NCBI GenBank assembly: GCA_034431765.1
Contig: DAOUDD010000253.1
Coordinates: forward strand, 1-15,592
Origin: DASYAN01 sp034431765
GTDB taxonomy: Bacteria; Chloroflexota; Ktedonobacteria; Ktedonobacterales; Ktedonobacteraceae
Direction: 5' to 3'
Length of the DNA stretch: 15,592 nucleotides
In this document: positions 6,349-13,611 of the stretch, piece by piece
Layout: every line of letters begins with the position of its first letter
Position numbering within the stretch: position 1 is the stretch's first letter
The notes under the pieces: generated by a model
The model's database searches: none
The model's input: only the letters and a program-made list of their open reading frames with translations
What the model was told of the DNA's origin: nothing
Translations under genes and position numbers: made by a program

Positions 6349-8103
6349 ATGCGACGCTGCGCAGATCAGGTTGATTGCGGCTACGACAATCGGGACAATG
6401 ATGTATTTTGTCGAGCATGTGCACTACCACTACTGGATACCGCACTCGCGGGTCGCTATACAGTTGAGGCGCTCCTGAGCAAAGGGGGCTATGCGGCTGT
6501 CTTTCGTGGTATAGATCGGAATCTTTCTCGACACATCGCCATCAAAGTACTGTTACCAAGCAAAACAACTCCCAGTGAACGCGAGCATTTCTTGCGAGAG
6601 GCGCGCATCGCCGCCAAACTGGACCATCCCAACATCGCACCCATTCTTGATTATGGCAAGGACGGGCCAAGCGTGTTTCTTGTGATGCCTCTCTATACAG
6701 CAGGGTCGCTGCGCACACGCCTGGCACAGGCTCAGGGTCCATTGCCTCTCCCTGAAACCACTATGAATTTCCACCAGCTTGCCCAGGCGCTCTACTACGC
6801 TCATACACGTCCACGTCCAGTCATTCACCGGGACATCAAGCCAGAAAATATTCTGCTGCATCAGGAAGACTACCGCCTAGTCATCACCGACTTTGGTATC
6901 GCACGTGCGCTGGAGCCAGGAGCAAGCGTCGGGAGAACCGTGACTGTACGGGGCACTGTGGGTTATATGGCTCCTGAGCAGGCCAATGGGGTCGTTGATC
7001 CGCGCAGTGATCAGTTTGGGAGCGCCGTTGTCCTCTACGAGATGCTCACAGGCTATCATCCGCTCGATCCAGCCAGTGGCAACATTCCTGCCGTCTCCGG
7101 CCTTAACCCGGAGCTATCGCCAGCGCTGGATAGCGTGCTGCGTCGTGCTCTCGCTCCACGTAGTGAAAACCGTTATGCAGACATGCAGGATTTCATGCGT
7201 GCCTTTGACTTTGCCTGCCGTCCCATCAGCAAGCTACGTGTTCCCTCCGCACAATCAGCCGAGGAGGAGCACGTGCCAGTGCCCCGCACAAGCGTGTCCA
7301 ATCCTGCGCTACCCACCTTACCAACAGGTGCGGGGAAGGGACCGACAGTTAGCAGTACGCGCTCGTACAACAGCACAGGTATAACTGTGCGCGAGAAATG
7401 TGGCGAGGGAGATCAGTTTCTGCGCCAACAACACTACAGCCAGGCGTTACAAGCGTATGAAGAAGCTCTACGTCTGGATGCACGCAATTTCTACGCGTGG
7501 AATGGTAAAGGGACTGCCCTCTATAATCAGGGCAATTACCGCAAAGCGTTGGAGGCATATCAGCACGCCACCGAGATTGATCCGAGCAACGCCTATGTCT
7601 GGGTCAGCGCTGGCCTGGCACTCAACCGATTACAGCGCCATCAGCAGGCACTGGCTCACTTTGAACGTGCCCTGAGCATCGACCCGAACTACGTCGCGGC
7701 CTGGAATGGGAAGGCAGACGCACAGATGGATATGAATGCGCCTGAGGCCGCTCACACCTCTTATGAGCAGGCGCTTCAGCTTGATCTGCATAGCTTCCAT
7801 GCCTGGAACGGTCTGGGCAACGCACGCTCCTGCCTGCACGACTTCGCTGGTGCAGTCGAGGCGTACACTCGTGCGCTCCGTGTCAATATGCGCAGTGCCG
7901 TTGCCTGGTGCAACAAAGCTGAAGCGCTGATACACCTTGGGCACAACAAAGCTGCGCTGGATGCCCTCAATGAGGCGACCGAGATGGACAAAAACTACGC
8001 GCGCGCCTGGGAACTCAAGGCCGAGGTTTATGAATCTCTGGGCAATATTCAAGAGGCACAAAAAGCACGCCGCCGCGCACGTACCTGGAGCTTCAAGAGC
8101 TAA
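6349..8103 (+). CDS. Zinc-ribbon Ser/Thr protein kinase with C-terminal TPRs (PknB/Hanks type)
   Basis: This is a 584-residue soluble Hanks-type kinase. It has a zinc ribbon at 1-24 (C4, C10, C21, C24). The kinase domain spans ~35-295: Gly-rich loop SKGGYAAVF, VAIK-type K66 (HIAIKVL), E84 of helix C, HRDIKPEN with catalytic D162, DFG D181 in ITDFGIARAL, and APE 208-210 in GTVGYMAPEQ. All catalytic residues are present. A 50-residue linker rich in Ser, Thr and Pro leads to seven TPRs (349-584). There is no transmembrane segment or PASTA domain, unlike membrane PknB proteins. I place the start at ATG 6349, not the in-frame ATG at 6337. GGAGG (6339-6343) sits 5 nt before 6349, and MRRCADQVDCGYDN aligns residue for residue with MGKCLDTEKCGFEN of the upstream paralogue. 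The substrate is unknown; the TPRs probably choose partners. The two genes are 255 bp apart, same strand. Confidence 0.93.
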   Translation: MRRCADQVDCGYDNRDNDVFCRACALPLLDTALAGRYTVEALLSKGGYAAVFRGIDRNLSRHIAIKVLLPSKTTPSEREHFLREARIAAKLDHPNIAPILDYGKDGPSVFLVMPLYTAGSLRTRLAQAQGPLPLPETTMNFHQLAQALYYAHTRPRPVIHRDIKPENILLHQEDYRLVITDFGIARALEPGASVGRTVTVRGTVGYMAPEQANGVVDPRSDQFGSAVVLYEMLTGYHPLDPASGNIPAVSGLNPELSPALDSVLRRALAPRSENRYADMQDFMRAFDFACRPISKLRVPSAQSAEEEHVPVPRTSVSNPALPTLPTGAGKGPTVSSTRSYNSTGITVREKCGEGDQFLRQQHYSQALQAYEEALRLDARNFYAWNGKGTALYNQGNYRKALEAYQHATEIDPSNAYVWVSAGLALNRLQRHQQALAHFERALSIDPNYVAAWNGKADAQMDMNAPEAAHTSYEQALQLDLHSFHAWNGLGNARSCLHDFAGAVEAYTRALRVNMRSAVAWCNKAEALIHLGHNKAALDALNEATEMDKNYARAWELKAEVYESLGNIQEAQKARRRARTWSFKS

Positions 8104-8279
8104 ATGCATGCTCAAACCACCCACGCACCTCGGCTTTCGGGTCAGGCTTCTCTCCTCTATAGAACGCGTTGTCTGATGCAGTGTAATAGCACATAGGGCT
8201 TCATCATATGCATCTACAAGATTTTCTGCTACTGTTGCACTATTCACTAAGCTACAAAGACATACGAGCACCCAGGTTC

Positions 8280-9695
8280 CTATTTTCCTGTGAAGGTGGT
8301 ATATAGGAATTCTTGAAAGGCACCCCTTCTATGCGTCTGCGTTTCCTGTGGCTGTGTAGAAACCTGTTGCCCATTATTTTGCAATGCGTAATTCGCAATG
8401 AGAGGATGCATGCTATAGCGCCCTTCTCCAGTGCTTTCGATCAGACCGGCATCAAAGAGCTGGTCAAGGACCTCCACAGTACTTCCCATAATAGTCAGCG
8501 CAGTGGCTTCTGAGAAACTATTGGGTTTAGCTGGAAGACGAGCCAGCGCGCGCAGACCACTTTGCGCCTCAGCAGAAAGGCGTTGATCACTGATGGCAAT
8601 AATTGTCTGTAACGACATTTCCATCTCGCTCGTCAGGCTCGGATGTACGTTCGCAGATCCCTGAGGCAAAGACAGGCGTAGCTGTTGTTCCACATTCTGC
8701 ATACGTTTCAGTGCTTCCTGTATCCTGCGTGGTTGCTTATTGTACGCTGCCATCTGCAAATATTTGCCAATCAAGGTTAAAGCTAGAGGCAAGCCGCCCA
8801 CCTCGCGCACAATTGCACGCAACGGTTGCTCATATGTATCGATCAGGAGAGGAATGAAGCGCGCCAGTAGTCCAAGTCCATCCTGCTCATCCAACTCAGC
8901 AACCTCGGTCACAGCGTTTCCTGCTAACGAGAGAGCAAGCGCGGGAAAACGTGTTGTAAACAGGTATGAGCATCTAATACCTCCTACCTGCAATGATAAG
9001 GCATCCTCTAGCTGCCAGATATCATCAAGAATCACAAGCATACGCCGTTGCCCGATAAGAGTGCGCAAGTATGTTGCCCACTCTTGCATATTTTGTGGTT
9101 CTTCAAGCTGGGAAGAGGAAAGCCCTAGCAATATCCCCCAATGCTTGAGATGCTCCACCAATTGAGGGGTAGGACCCAATCCAGCCCATAAAACACCATC
9201 AGAAAAATGCTCTCGCACACGCTCATTTCGACTCAGTGCAACCGCAAGCGCTGTCTTTCCTACCCCCGGTAAACCATGCAATGCACCCAGTACGATCTGA
9301 TCTCTCCTACAGAAATGCTCGACCAGTCCTTCTATCAATCCATCTCGACCAATCAGGGGCAAAGAATAGGTAGGATACAGCGGAATCAGGGGATCAAGCA
9401 CATATGATGGCGCAGGCATTAGTTGTTCTAGTGGTAAAGAGGCAGGAGAGACAGGAGAAGCAGAGGCGGGCGACATTTCAGCGACATCCGCTGGACGCTC
9501 AACAAGTCCCAATTCAGCCGGACTCTTTTCAAAAAGCTCGCACAATTTCTCGCGAAAGTAGGGCGAGGGAAACGTAGTGCCGCGTTCCCAGCGGCTCACA
9601 TTAATATTCCCTGTGCCAATCTCTTCGGCTACCTTCGCCTGTGACCAGCCGCGCAATTCACGCTCATATTTCAATTGATGACTGAATTTAATCAT
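8280..9695 (-). CDS. XRE-family HTH / NB-ARC (STAND) ATPase regulator
   Basis: This is a 471-residue signal-transducing ATPase. Residues 5-58 are a cro/C1-type HTH (LRGWSQAKVAEEIGTGNINV followed by SRWERG). A Ser/Pro/Ala linker follows. The NB-ARC module then begins at PLIGRDGLIEGLVEHF (~113-128), with Walker A GLPGVGKT (141-148), Walker B LVILDDIW (220-227), LFTTR (245-249) and GLPLAL (301-306). A winged-helix segment ends with YSMHPLIANYAL, whose MHP corresponds to the MHD position. The protein stops about 35 residues later, so the long TPR or WD40 sensor arrays common in this architecture are absent. The start ATG follows GGTGGAGG with good spacing. It is convergent with the kinase gene, 176 bp apart, with no clear terminator between. 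A transcription-regulator role is inferred from the HTH; the target is unknown. Confidence 0.88.
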   Translation of the reverse strand: MIKFSHQLKYERELRGWSQAKVAEEIGTGNINVSRWERGTTFPSPYFREKLCELFEKSPAELGLVERPADVAEMSPASASPVSPASLPLEQLMPAPSYVLDPLIPLYPTYSLPLIGRDGLIEGLVEHFCRRDQIVLGALHGLPGVGKTALAVALSRNERVREHFSDGVLWAGLGPTPQLVEHLKHWGILLGLSSSQLEEPQNMQEWATYLRTLIGQRRMLVILDDIWQLEDALSLQVGGIRCSYLFTTRFPALALSLAGNAVTEVAELDEQDGLGLLARFIPLLIDTYEQPLRAIVREVGGLPLALTLIGKYLQMAAYNKQPRRIQEALKRMQNVEQQLRLSLPQGSANVHPSLTSEMEMSLQTIIAISDQRLSAEAQSGLRALARLPAKPNSFSEATALTIMGSTVEVLDQLFDAGLIESTGEGRYSMHPLIANYALQNNGQQVSTQPQETQTHRRGAFQEFLYTTFTGK

Positions 9696-9813
9696 GGATC
9701 CTCCACCAACATATTCCTCAATGCATATCTGTCGATGCTACGAAAGCTTATCATACGCTCTTTTCCCGTTGTGTACGGCCCCTCATCCCATCTGTATGTA
9801 ATTTTTCTACTTA

Positions 9814-9842
9814 ATAGTATACAATCAAGAGTATTTTGTCTA
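9814..9842 (-). promoter_or_regulatory. Predicted promoter of XRE/NB-ARC gene
   Basis: Minus strand: TAGACA (9837-9842) with TACTAT (9814-9819) at 17 bp, or TATACT (9816-9821) at 15 bp. The start point would be near 9807, leaving a leader of about 110 nt. Confidence 0.4.
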
Positions 9843-9940
9843 TAGTTTCTATCATATATGGCCCCCTTCAACAAGAAGAGAAAACAGAAATACATACTTT
9901 TCCTATTATTTTCTCCCTGTTGACCTTCATTTAGTAATAC

Positions 9941-9987
9941 TTCTCTATCATCTGTTCCATATATCTATAGGTCAAGATGATAGAGAA
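9941..9987. repeat. Perfect 13-bp inverted repeat downstream of glycosyltransferase gene
   Basis: TTCTCTATCATCT (9941-9953) is matched exactly inverted at 9975-9987 with a 21-bp loop. It begins about 15 nt past the glycosyltransferase stop. On the minus strand it could be a 3' stem-loop, but no T-run follows, so it is not a standard intrinsic terminator. Confidence 0.6.
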
Positions 9988-10002
9988 TGTCCTACAAACG
10001 AT

Positions 10003-10884
10003 CTAGTGCCTTTGCTCTTGCTCTTCCCGGTGCCACTTCCATGCATAAAAGAAAAGTTCACGTAGCGCACGTAGAATAACTGTCGGCTTCGCTCCAGTTG
10101 CCTGGCCTCCCTTGCGCGGTAGGTGACGAACGCCAACTTCTGTATATGCGTACCCTGCGCGAGCAAATTTGTAGAGCATCTCGATATTAATCATCGCTCC
10201 CCGTGTCTCCAGTTCCAGGGTCTGAAAAAACTCTGCACGGTACAGCTTAAAAGCACAGTCGATATCACGCACCTTGATGCCGAATACCAGGTGCGCAAGC
10301 CTTTTCCACAGCCAGGCGTTGCACTTACGAATCCAGGGATCACGACGCGGGTTGCGATACCCAAACACCCCATCATAGTAATTGATTAAGGGAAAGAAAA
10401 GTTTCAGGTCAGAGATGTCAAATTGCCCATCGGCATCCATGAAAAAGGCCAGCTCTTTCTCAACCGCACGAAAGCCAGTTACCAGAGCTGCACCATACCC
10501 CTGATTCTCTTCATGATTCAGCAACCGGACGCGTGCATTCTGTTGCGCCAAATCTCTTACAATTTCCGCCGTTCGATCCTGACTTCCATCATTGACAATG
10601 AGCAGTTCAAAATCATCGACCCACACCTCCAAAGTATCGCACACATGCGCAATTGTCTGCTCGATTACTGCTTCCTCGTTATATGCCGGCAAAACAACCG
10701 AGATGCTGTGTGTCGTTATAGCGCTTGTTGTGGTTGTAGTAGTTGTAGCAGATACACTGGCAACACTTGTTTGCTCTTCTTTTTCCTGTGTAGAGACGGA
10801 ACTGCTCGTTCGTCCCCTATTCGCGTCGAGAGCGGCAAAAGCAAAGAAACCGGTAACGCACCAGAAAAGATTACGTACAAACAT
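10003..10884 (-). CDS. Family 2 glycosyltransferase, polyprenyl-phosphate sugar transferase-like
   Basis: This is a 293-residue GT-A fold enzyme that should transfer a sugar from a nucleotide-sugar donor, possibly to a polyprenyl phosphate carrier (DPM1/ArnC-like; the acceptor is inferred). Motifs in order are ISVVLPAYNEEAVIE, LLIVNDGSQDRTAEIV, GYGAALVTGFR, the metal-binding FFMDADGQFD, and VRDIDCAFKLYRAEFF. The glycosyltransferase domain starts only at about residue 62. Before it are a short hydrophobic stretch (NLFWCVTGFFAFAAL, ~5-19) and a Ser/Thr linker with a run of seven threonines encoded by ACN codons. No C-terminal membrane helices follow, so any membrane attachment would be through the N-terminal stretch. 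The start ATG follows AGAGG with 9-nt spacing; there is no internal Met before the catalytic domain. Confidence 0.9.
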   Translation of the reverse strand: MFVRNLFWCVTGFFAFAALDANRGRTSSSVSTQEKEEQTSVASVSATTTTTTTSAITTHSISVVLPAYNEEAVIEQTIAHVCDTLEVWVDDFELLIVNDGSQDRTAEIVRDLAQQNARVRLLNHEENQGYGAALVTGFRAVEKELAFFMDADGQFDISDLKLFFPLINYYDGVFGYRNPRRDPWIRKCNAWLWKRLAHLVFGIKVRDIDCAFKLYRAEFFQTLELETRGAMINIEMLYKFARAGYAYTEVGVRHLPRKGGQATGAKPTVILRALRELFFYAWKWHREEQEQRH

Positions 10885-11060
10885 GATGACAAACCTCTTT
10901 CCTACAAAAGGACCAGCAGAAAAAGTTCTACAGTGAGGGAATGGAAAGCACTTTTTTCTCTATCCCATTAGTAGTGTACCGGTAAACACCAAATGTGTTT
11001 TTCGCAGGTAGAGGATTTCGTTACGCTCTATTTGTGCGCACATTACAAGAAAATAGAGAA

Positions 11061-11116
11061 GGCACCTTTTCTGCTCAAGCATAACAGCTTTACTTTCTAA
11101 GAGCAGAAAAGGTACC
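11061..11116. repeat. 16-bp imperfect inverted repeat with AAGG..CCTTTT motifs
   Basis: GGCACCTTTTCTGCTC (11061-11076) pairs with GAGCAGAAAAGGTACC (11101-11116), 15 of 16 positions, with a 24-nt loop. The right arm is followed by TTTT on the plus strand. A third related motif, AAGGCGCTTTTTTT, follows near 11129-11142. It lies in the 265-bp gap between the glycosyltransferase gene and the small membrane ORF, just downstream of the latter's stop, so it may act as a 3' terminator-like structure. I see no gene in that gap. Confidence 0.6.
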
Positions 11117-11149
11117 TTTTGGTGGAGGAAGGCGCTTTTTTTGGAGAAG

Positions 11150-11335
11150 TTAGTGTGCGAAAATGATATCGTGTAGATGTGGCGTCTGTTGTGAAGATGT
11201 CACACCCTTTGCTTCCCCTTGCCGCCGGTCTGTTCGTATGCGATGCAAGCCAAAGTGCATATGTACGAGAACCGCGCTAACCAGAATAAACACTACAACG
11301 GCTAATGAGATCAAGTATGTTGCGAGAGTAACCAT
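11150..11335 (-). CDS. Small single-span membrane protein, hypothetical
   Basis: A 61-residue ORF. Residues ~3-25 are a strong hydrophobic helix (LATYLISLAVVVFILVSAVL), followed by a basic segment (HRIRTDRR) and a hydrophilic His-rich tail. The distribution of charges suggests the C-terminus is cytoplasmic. The ATG is preceded by AAGGA with 5-nt spacing, and by GGAGG further up. No family is recognised. The opposite-strand ORF over the same bases has cysteine-rich, unprotein-like sequence. It lies 142 bp downstream of metG in the same direction. Confidence 0.5.
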   Translation of the reverse strand: MVTLATYLISLAVVVFILVSAVLVHMHFGLHRIRTDRRQGEAKGVTSSQQTPHLHDIIFAH

Positions 11336-11477
11336 TGTGTTCCTTGCCTTTTCCTCCGGGCTTGCGCCGCCGGACGAGCTTTGTCGTTTCTTCTTTCAGT
11401 ATGTTTTCCTTCGTTCTATAGAGTAAGACGCAGCAGGTTATCGAATATCAAATGGGCTGAAACAATTTGCAAAAATG

Positions 11478-13061
11478 CTATAAGAGCGACGCATCCAGAC
11501 GCGGAAACAACAGAGATCCTGATACAATATGCGTTAACTCGACACTTCCCCACACACCTCTCTGCTCCCAGTCGCCCTGCTGCACACTCTCCACGCCAAG
11601 CCCCTCCAACATACGTGCGGCTGATGAGGGAATATAGGGCGTGAGCAACACAGCAAGGATACGTGTCACCTCTGCTGCCGAGAATAACACTGTATTCAGG
11701 CGTTCCTCCTGCCCATCTTCGCGAGCCAATTTCCAAGGTGCGCTCTGCTCGATGTACTGATTCGCGCGCTTCACAAGCTGCCAGATGATGTTGAGCGCGT
11801 TGCCGATTTCCCACGCTTCCAGCGCTGCTGCTGCTCGCTGTCGCGTCTCCCCAACCAGCCGTTGCAAATCTTGCTCTTCAGCACCTGTTATATGCGCGGT
11901 TGGGATACGCCCATCGCGGTAGCGCTTGATCAGTGAGACGACGCGGTTCAACAGGTTTCCCAGATCGTTTCCCAGTTCATTATTGTAGAGGCGTAACAGG
12001 CCAGCACGTGAAAAGTCGCCATCAGAGGCAAACGACAGGTTGCGCAACAGCGCGAAGCGCACCGCATCCGCGCCAACCTTATCGACCAGTTCAACCGGGT
12101 CAATACCGTTTCCCAACGTTTTGGAGACACGCTGTCCCTCCACAGTGATAAAGCCATGCACAGGAATGCTTTTCGGGAGCGGGAGATCTGCCGAGAGCAG
12201 CATCGCGGGCCAGTAGAGGCAATGGAAACGTGTGATATCTTTCCCGATAACATGTGCATCAGTCGGCCAGTAGCGCACAAATTTCTCTTGATCATCTGGA
12301 AACCCTACAACCGTTAGATAGTTGATCAACGCGTCAAACCAGACATAGATAACCTGCTGCGGGTCTCCAGGAACTGGAATTCCCCAGCCTTCTATCCCAG
12401 GCCGCACCTGTCGAGAAACTGAGAAGTCTCGCAACCCCTGGCGAATCAATCCCACAACCTCCGCCTTCCGCGATGCGGGCACGATGAACTCTGGATGGGC
12501 TTCGATATGTGCAAGCAGAGCGGCGCTATACTTTGAGAGCGCGAAGAAGTAGTTCTCTTCGTGCAACCACTCTGGAAAGACTGATGGATGGTTAGGGCAG
12601 CGTCCGCTTACCAATTCCTCTGCGCTATAGTACGTATTGCAATTGGGACAGTACCAGCCGGCGTAGGTTGCCCTGTAGATGTCGCCGCGTTCTTGAGCAC
12701 GACGAAACATCTCTTGCGAAGCCTGCCTGTGTCGTTCTTCAGTAGTGCGAATCCAGTAATCATAGGAGACATGCAGCTTCTCCCAGGCCAGGCGGAACGC
12801 TGCATCCATCTCATCGATCCATGAGACGGGATCGGTTTTGTGCTGCTGTGCGGCTGTCAATACGTGCAAACTATTCTCGTCCACACCCATACTTAGATAT
12901 GTATCATGGCCACGTAGACGATGGTAGCGCGCAACAACATCAGCCGCCACCTTCTCCAATGCATGCCCAATATGCGGCTTCCCATTGGGATAGTCGATAG
13001 CGGTGGTCAGGTAGAAACGTTTCTCTCCTGTACGTATTTGCTCTTCAGATTCACTCGTCAT
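11478..13061 (-). CDS. metG: Methionyl-tRNA synthetase
   Basis: This is a 527-residue class I aminoacyl-tRNA synthetase that charges tRNA-Met in the cytoplasm. The HIGH motif is at 30-33 (GKPHIGHA). A single zinc knuckle follows with C138, C141, C155 and H158 (CPNCNTYY then GRCPNH). The KMSKS loop is RVSKTLGN, near residue 305. The anticodon-binding helical domain ends with NQYIEQSAPWKLA and LLTPYIPSSAARMLEGLG. There is no C-terminal EMAP/Trbp tRNA-binding domain, so it is the short form. The ATG follows GGGAGGTGAG. Upstream, on the same strand, are an intrinsic terminator hairpin (13116-13157) and short ORFs that may form a control leader. Confidence 0.96.
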   Translation of the reverse strand: MTSESEEQIRTGEKRFYLTTAIDYPNGKPHIGHALEKVAADVVARYHRLRGHDTYLSMGVDENSLHVLTAAQQHKTDPVSWIDEMDAAFRLAWEKLHVSYDYWIRTTEERHRQASQEMFRRAQERGDIYRATYAGWYCPNCNTYYSAEELVSGRCPNHPSVFPEWLHEENYFFALSKYSAALLAHIEAHPEFIVPASRKAEVVGLIRQGLRDFSVSRQVRPGIEGWGIPVPGDPQQVIYVWFDALINYLTVVGFPDDQEKFVRYWPTDAHVIGKDITRFHCLYWPAMLLSADLPLPKSIPVHGFITVEGQRVSKTLGNGIDPVELVDKVGADAVRFALLRNLSFASDGDFSRAGLLRLYNNELGNDLGNLLNRVVSLIKRYRDGRIPTAHITGAEEQDLQRLVGETRQRAAAALEAWEIGNALNIIWQLVKRANQYIEQSAPWKLAREDGQEERLNTVLFSAAEVTRILAVLLTPYIPSSAARMLEGLGVESVQQGDWEQRGVWGSVELTHIVSGSLLFPRLDASLL

Positions 13062-13115
13062 ATCTCACCTCCCATTATTGACTGCATACGATTCAAAAAA
13101 AACAGATGTTTACAC

Positions 13116-13157
13116 AAAAAGAGAGAGGCAGGTCCATCGCCTGCCTCTCTCTTTTTT
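13116..13157. terminator. Bidirectional intrinsic terminator / possible metG attenuator
   Basis: A perfect 17-bp inverted repeat: AAAAAGAGAGAGGCAGG (13116-13132) and its complement (13140-13156) with a 7-nt loop (TCCATCG). T-runs follow the stem on both strands. On the minus strand it lies about 55 nt upstream of the metG ATG, with little room for a full promoter between, so metG transcripts may have to pass it. Confidence 0.85.
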
Positions 13158-13228
13158 GGTCACCCTACTCACATACGTCTGTTATGCCGAGCGCGAGGAG
13201 TGCAGCCGGAGGACAGCGACATCTGACC
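13158..13228. repeat. Possible intergenic repeat element
   Basis: The segment from GGTCACCC to ATCTGACC has 5-bp inverted ends (GGTCA/TGACC). Its reading frames (VMPSARSAAGG; RARGVQPED) recall the short dispersed repeats that appear in many bacterial genomes as spurious CHPERSEGS-like peptides. The resemblance is from memory and the copy number cannot be judged here. Confidence 0.25.
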
Positions 13229-13246
13229 GGAAACCATCATAGGCAT
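13169..13246 (-). CDS. Putative Met-rich leader peptide upstream of metG
   Basis: A 25-codon ORF, MPMMVSGQMSLSS followed by GCTPRARHNRRM, has five Met codons, three of them in the first four positions. It ends 12 nt before the terminator hairpin at 13116-13157, which itself precedes metG. The geometry fits a peptide whose translation could sense Met-tRNA charging. It has no clear Shine-Dalgarno, but its ATG lies 8 nt past the stop of the small ORF at 13254-13364, so coupled translation is possible. It overlaps a candidate repeat element, which is a rival explanation. Confidence 0.3.
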   Translation of the reverse strand: MPMMVSGQMSLSSGCTPRARHNRRM

Positions 13247-13253
13247 CCAGCAG

Positions 13254-13364
13254 CTAAGCATCGTAGACATGAATATAACTTTCTTGCTGGCCAATTCTTT
13301 GCCGTTCCTTTGCACGCTCTTTGCGGAGATTCGCTTCTTCCATTTGCCAAAGAAGCTTGTTCAC
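13254..13364 (-). CDS. Small hypothetical ORF, 36 residues, GTG start
   Basis: The ORF reads VNKLLWQMEEANLRKERAK then ERQRIGQQESYIHVYDA. It is a charged, probably helical peptide with ordinary codon use, unlike the noise ORFs on the other strand. GTG at 13364 is preceded by GGGGAAG about 10 nt upstream and falls near the predicted start point of the promoter at 13369-13398. ATG at codon 8 is an alternative. No family is recognised. It precedes the Met-rich ORF and the metG terminator on the same strand. Confidence 0.35.
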   Translation of the reverse strand: MNKLLWQMEEANLRKERAKERQRIGQQESYIHVYDA

Positions 13365-13368
13365 AAAC

Positions 13369-13398
13369 AGTGTACTTCCCCACCTTCGCCATTGTCAA
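13369..13398 (-). promoter_or_regulatory. Predicted promoter of metG leader transcript
   Basis: Minus strand: TTGACA (13393-13398), an 18-bp spacer and TACACT (13369-13374). The start point would be near 13362, giving a leader of about 300 nt before metG that contains the terminator hairpin. Confidence 0.45.
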
Positions 13399-13611
13399 GC
13401 AGCAGAAAATGCCCACCCTGCGAGTGCTATTGATGGACTAACAGAACACTTCTTTTGTAACGTTTCTATGGTACTATAAGTAGAAAGCACTTCACGTATC
13501 AGGGGTGTTGGGAAGAATTTACATCTGGGGCTTGTTACTAGGAATAAGACTTATACATGCCGAGATACCCTATTTCTCAGGCTATCTTTCGAGAGAAAGG
13601 CAGAGCGATTG
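13399..13611. other. Gene-free stretch upstream of TusA-like gene
   Basis: Together with 13062-13398 this makes a gap of about 550 bp between metG and the plus-strand TusA-like gene. This part shows several AT-rich -10-like strings (TATAAG near 13476, TATAC near 13552) but no promoter I would defend, and no coding sequence with family features. Confidence 0.4.

Larger units (their letters stand above)
9696..10002. other. AT-rich intergenic region
   Basis: This is a 307-bp AT-rich gap between two minus-strand genes. It holds the predicted promoter near 9814-9842 and a perfect 13-bp inverted repeat at 9941-9987. I see no coding sequence with a plausible ribosome binding site. Confidence 0.5.

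Noticed and set aside
11356..11377. Terminator after metG (TCCGG...CCGGA stem)
   Set aside because: The stem is only 5 bp and no T-run follows on either strand.
11163..11426. 87-residue plus-strand Cys-rich ORF
   Set aside because: It is a shadow of the small membrane ORF on the minus strand; no ribosome site and an odd composition.
13106..13441. 111-residue plus-strand ORF
   Set aside because: It crosses the terminator hairpin, lacks a ribosome site and has no protein-like pattern; the minus-strand small ORFs in the same bases look more coding.
13060..13500. T-box or SAM riboswitch controlling metG
   Set aside because: AGGGTGACC near 13158-13166 (minus strand) only partly resembles the T-box sequence, lacks the UGGN bulge, and no SAM-I core was found.
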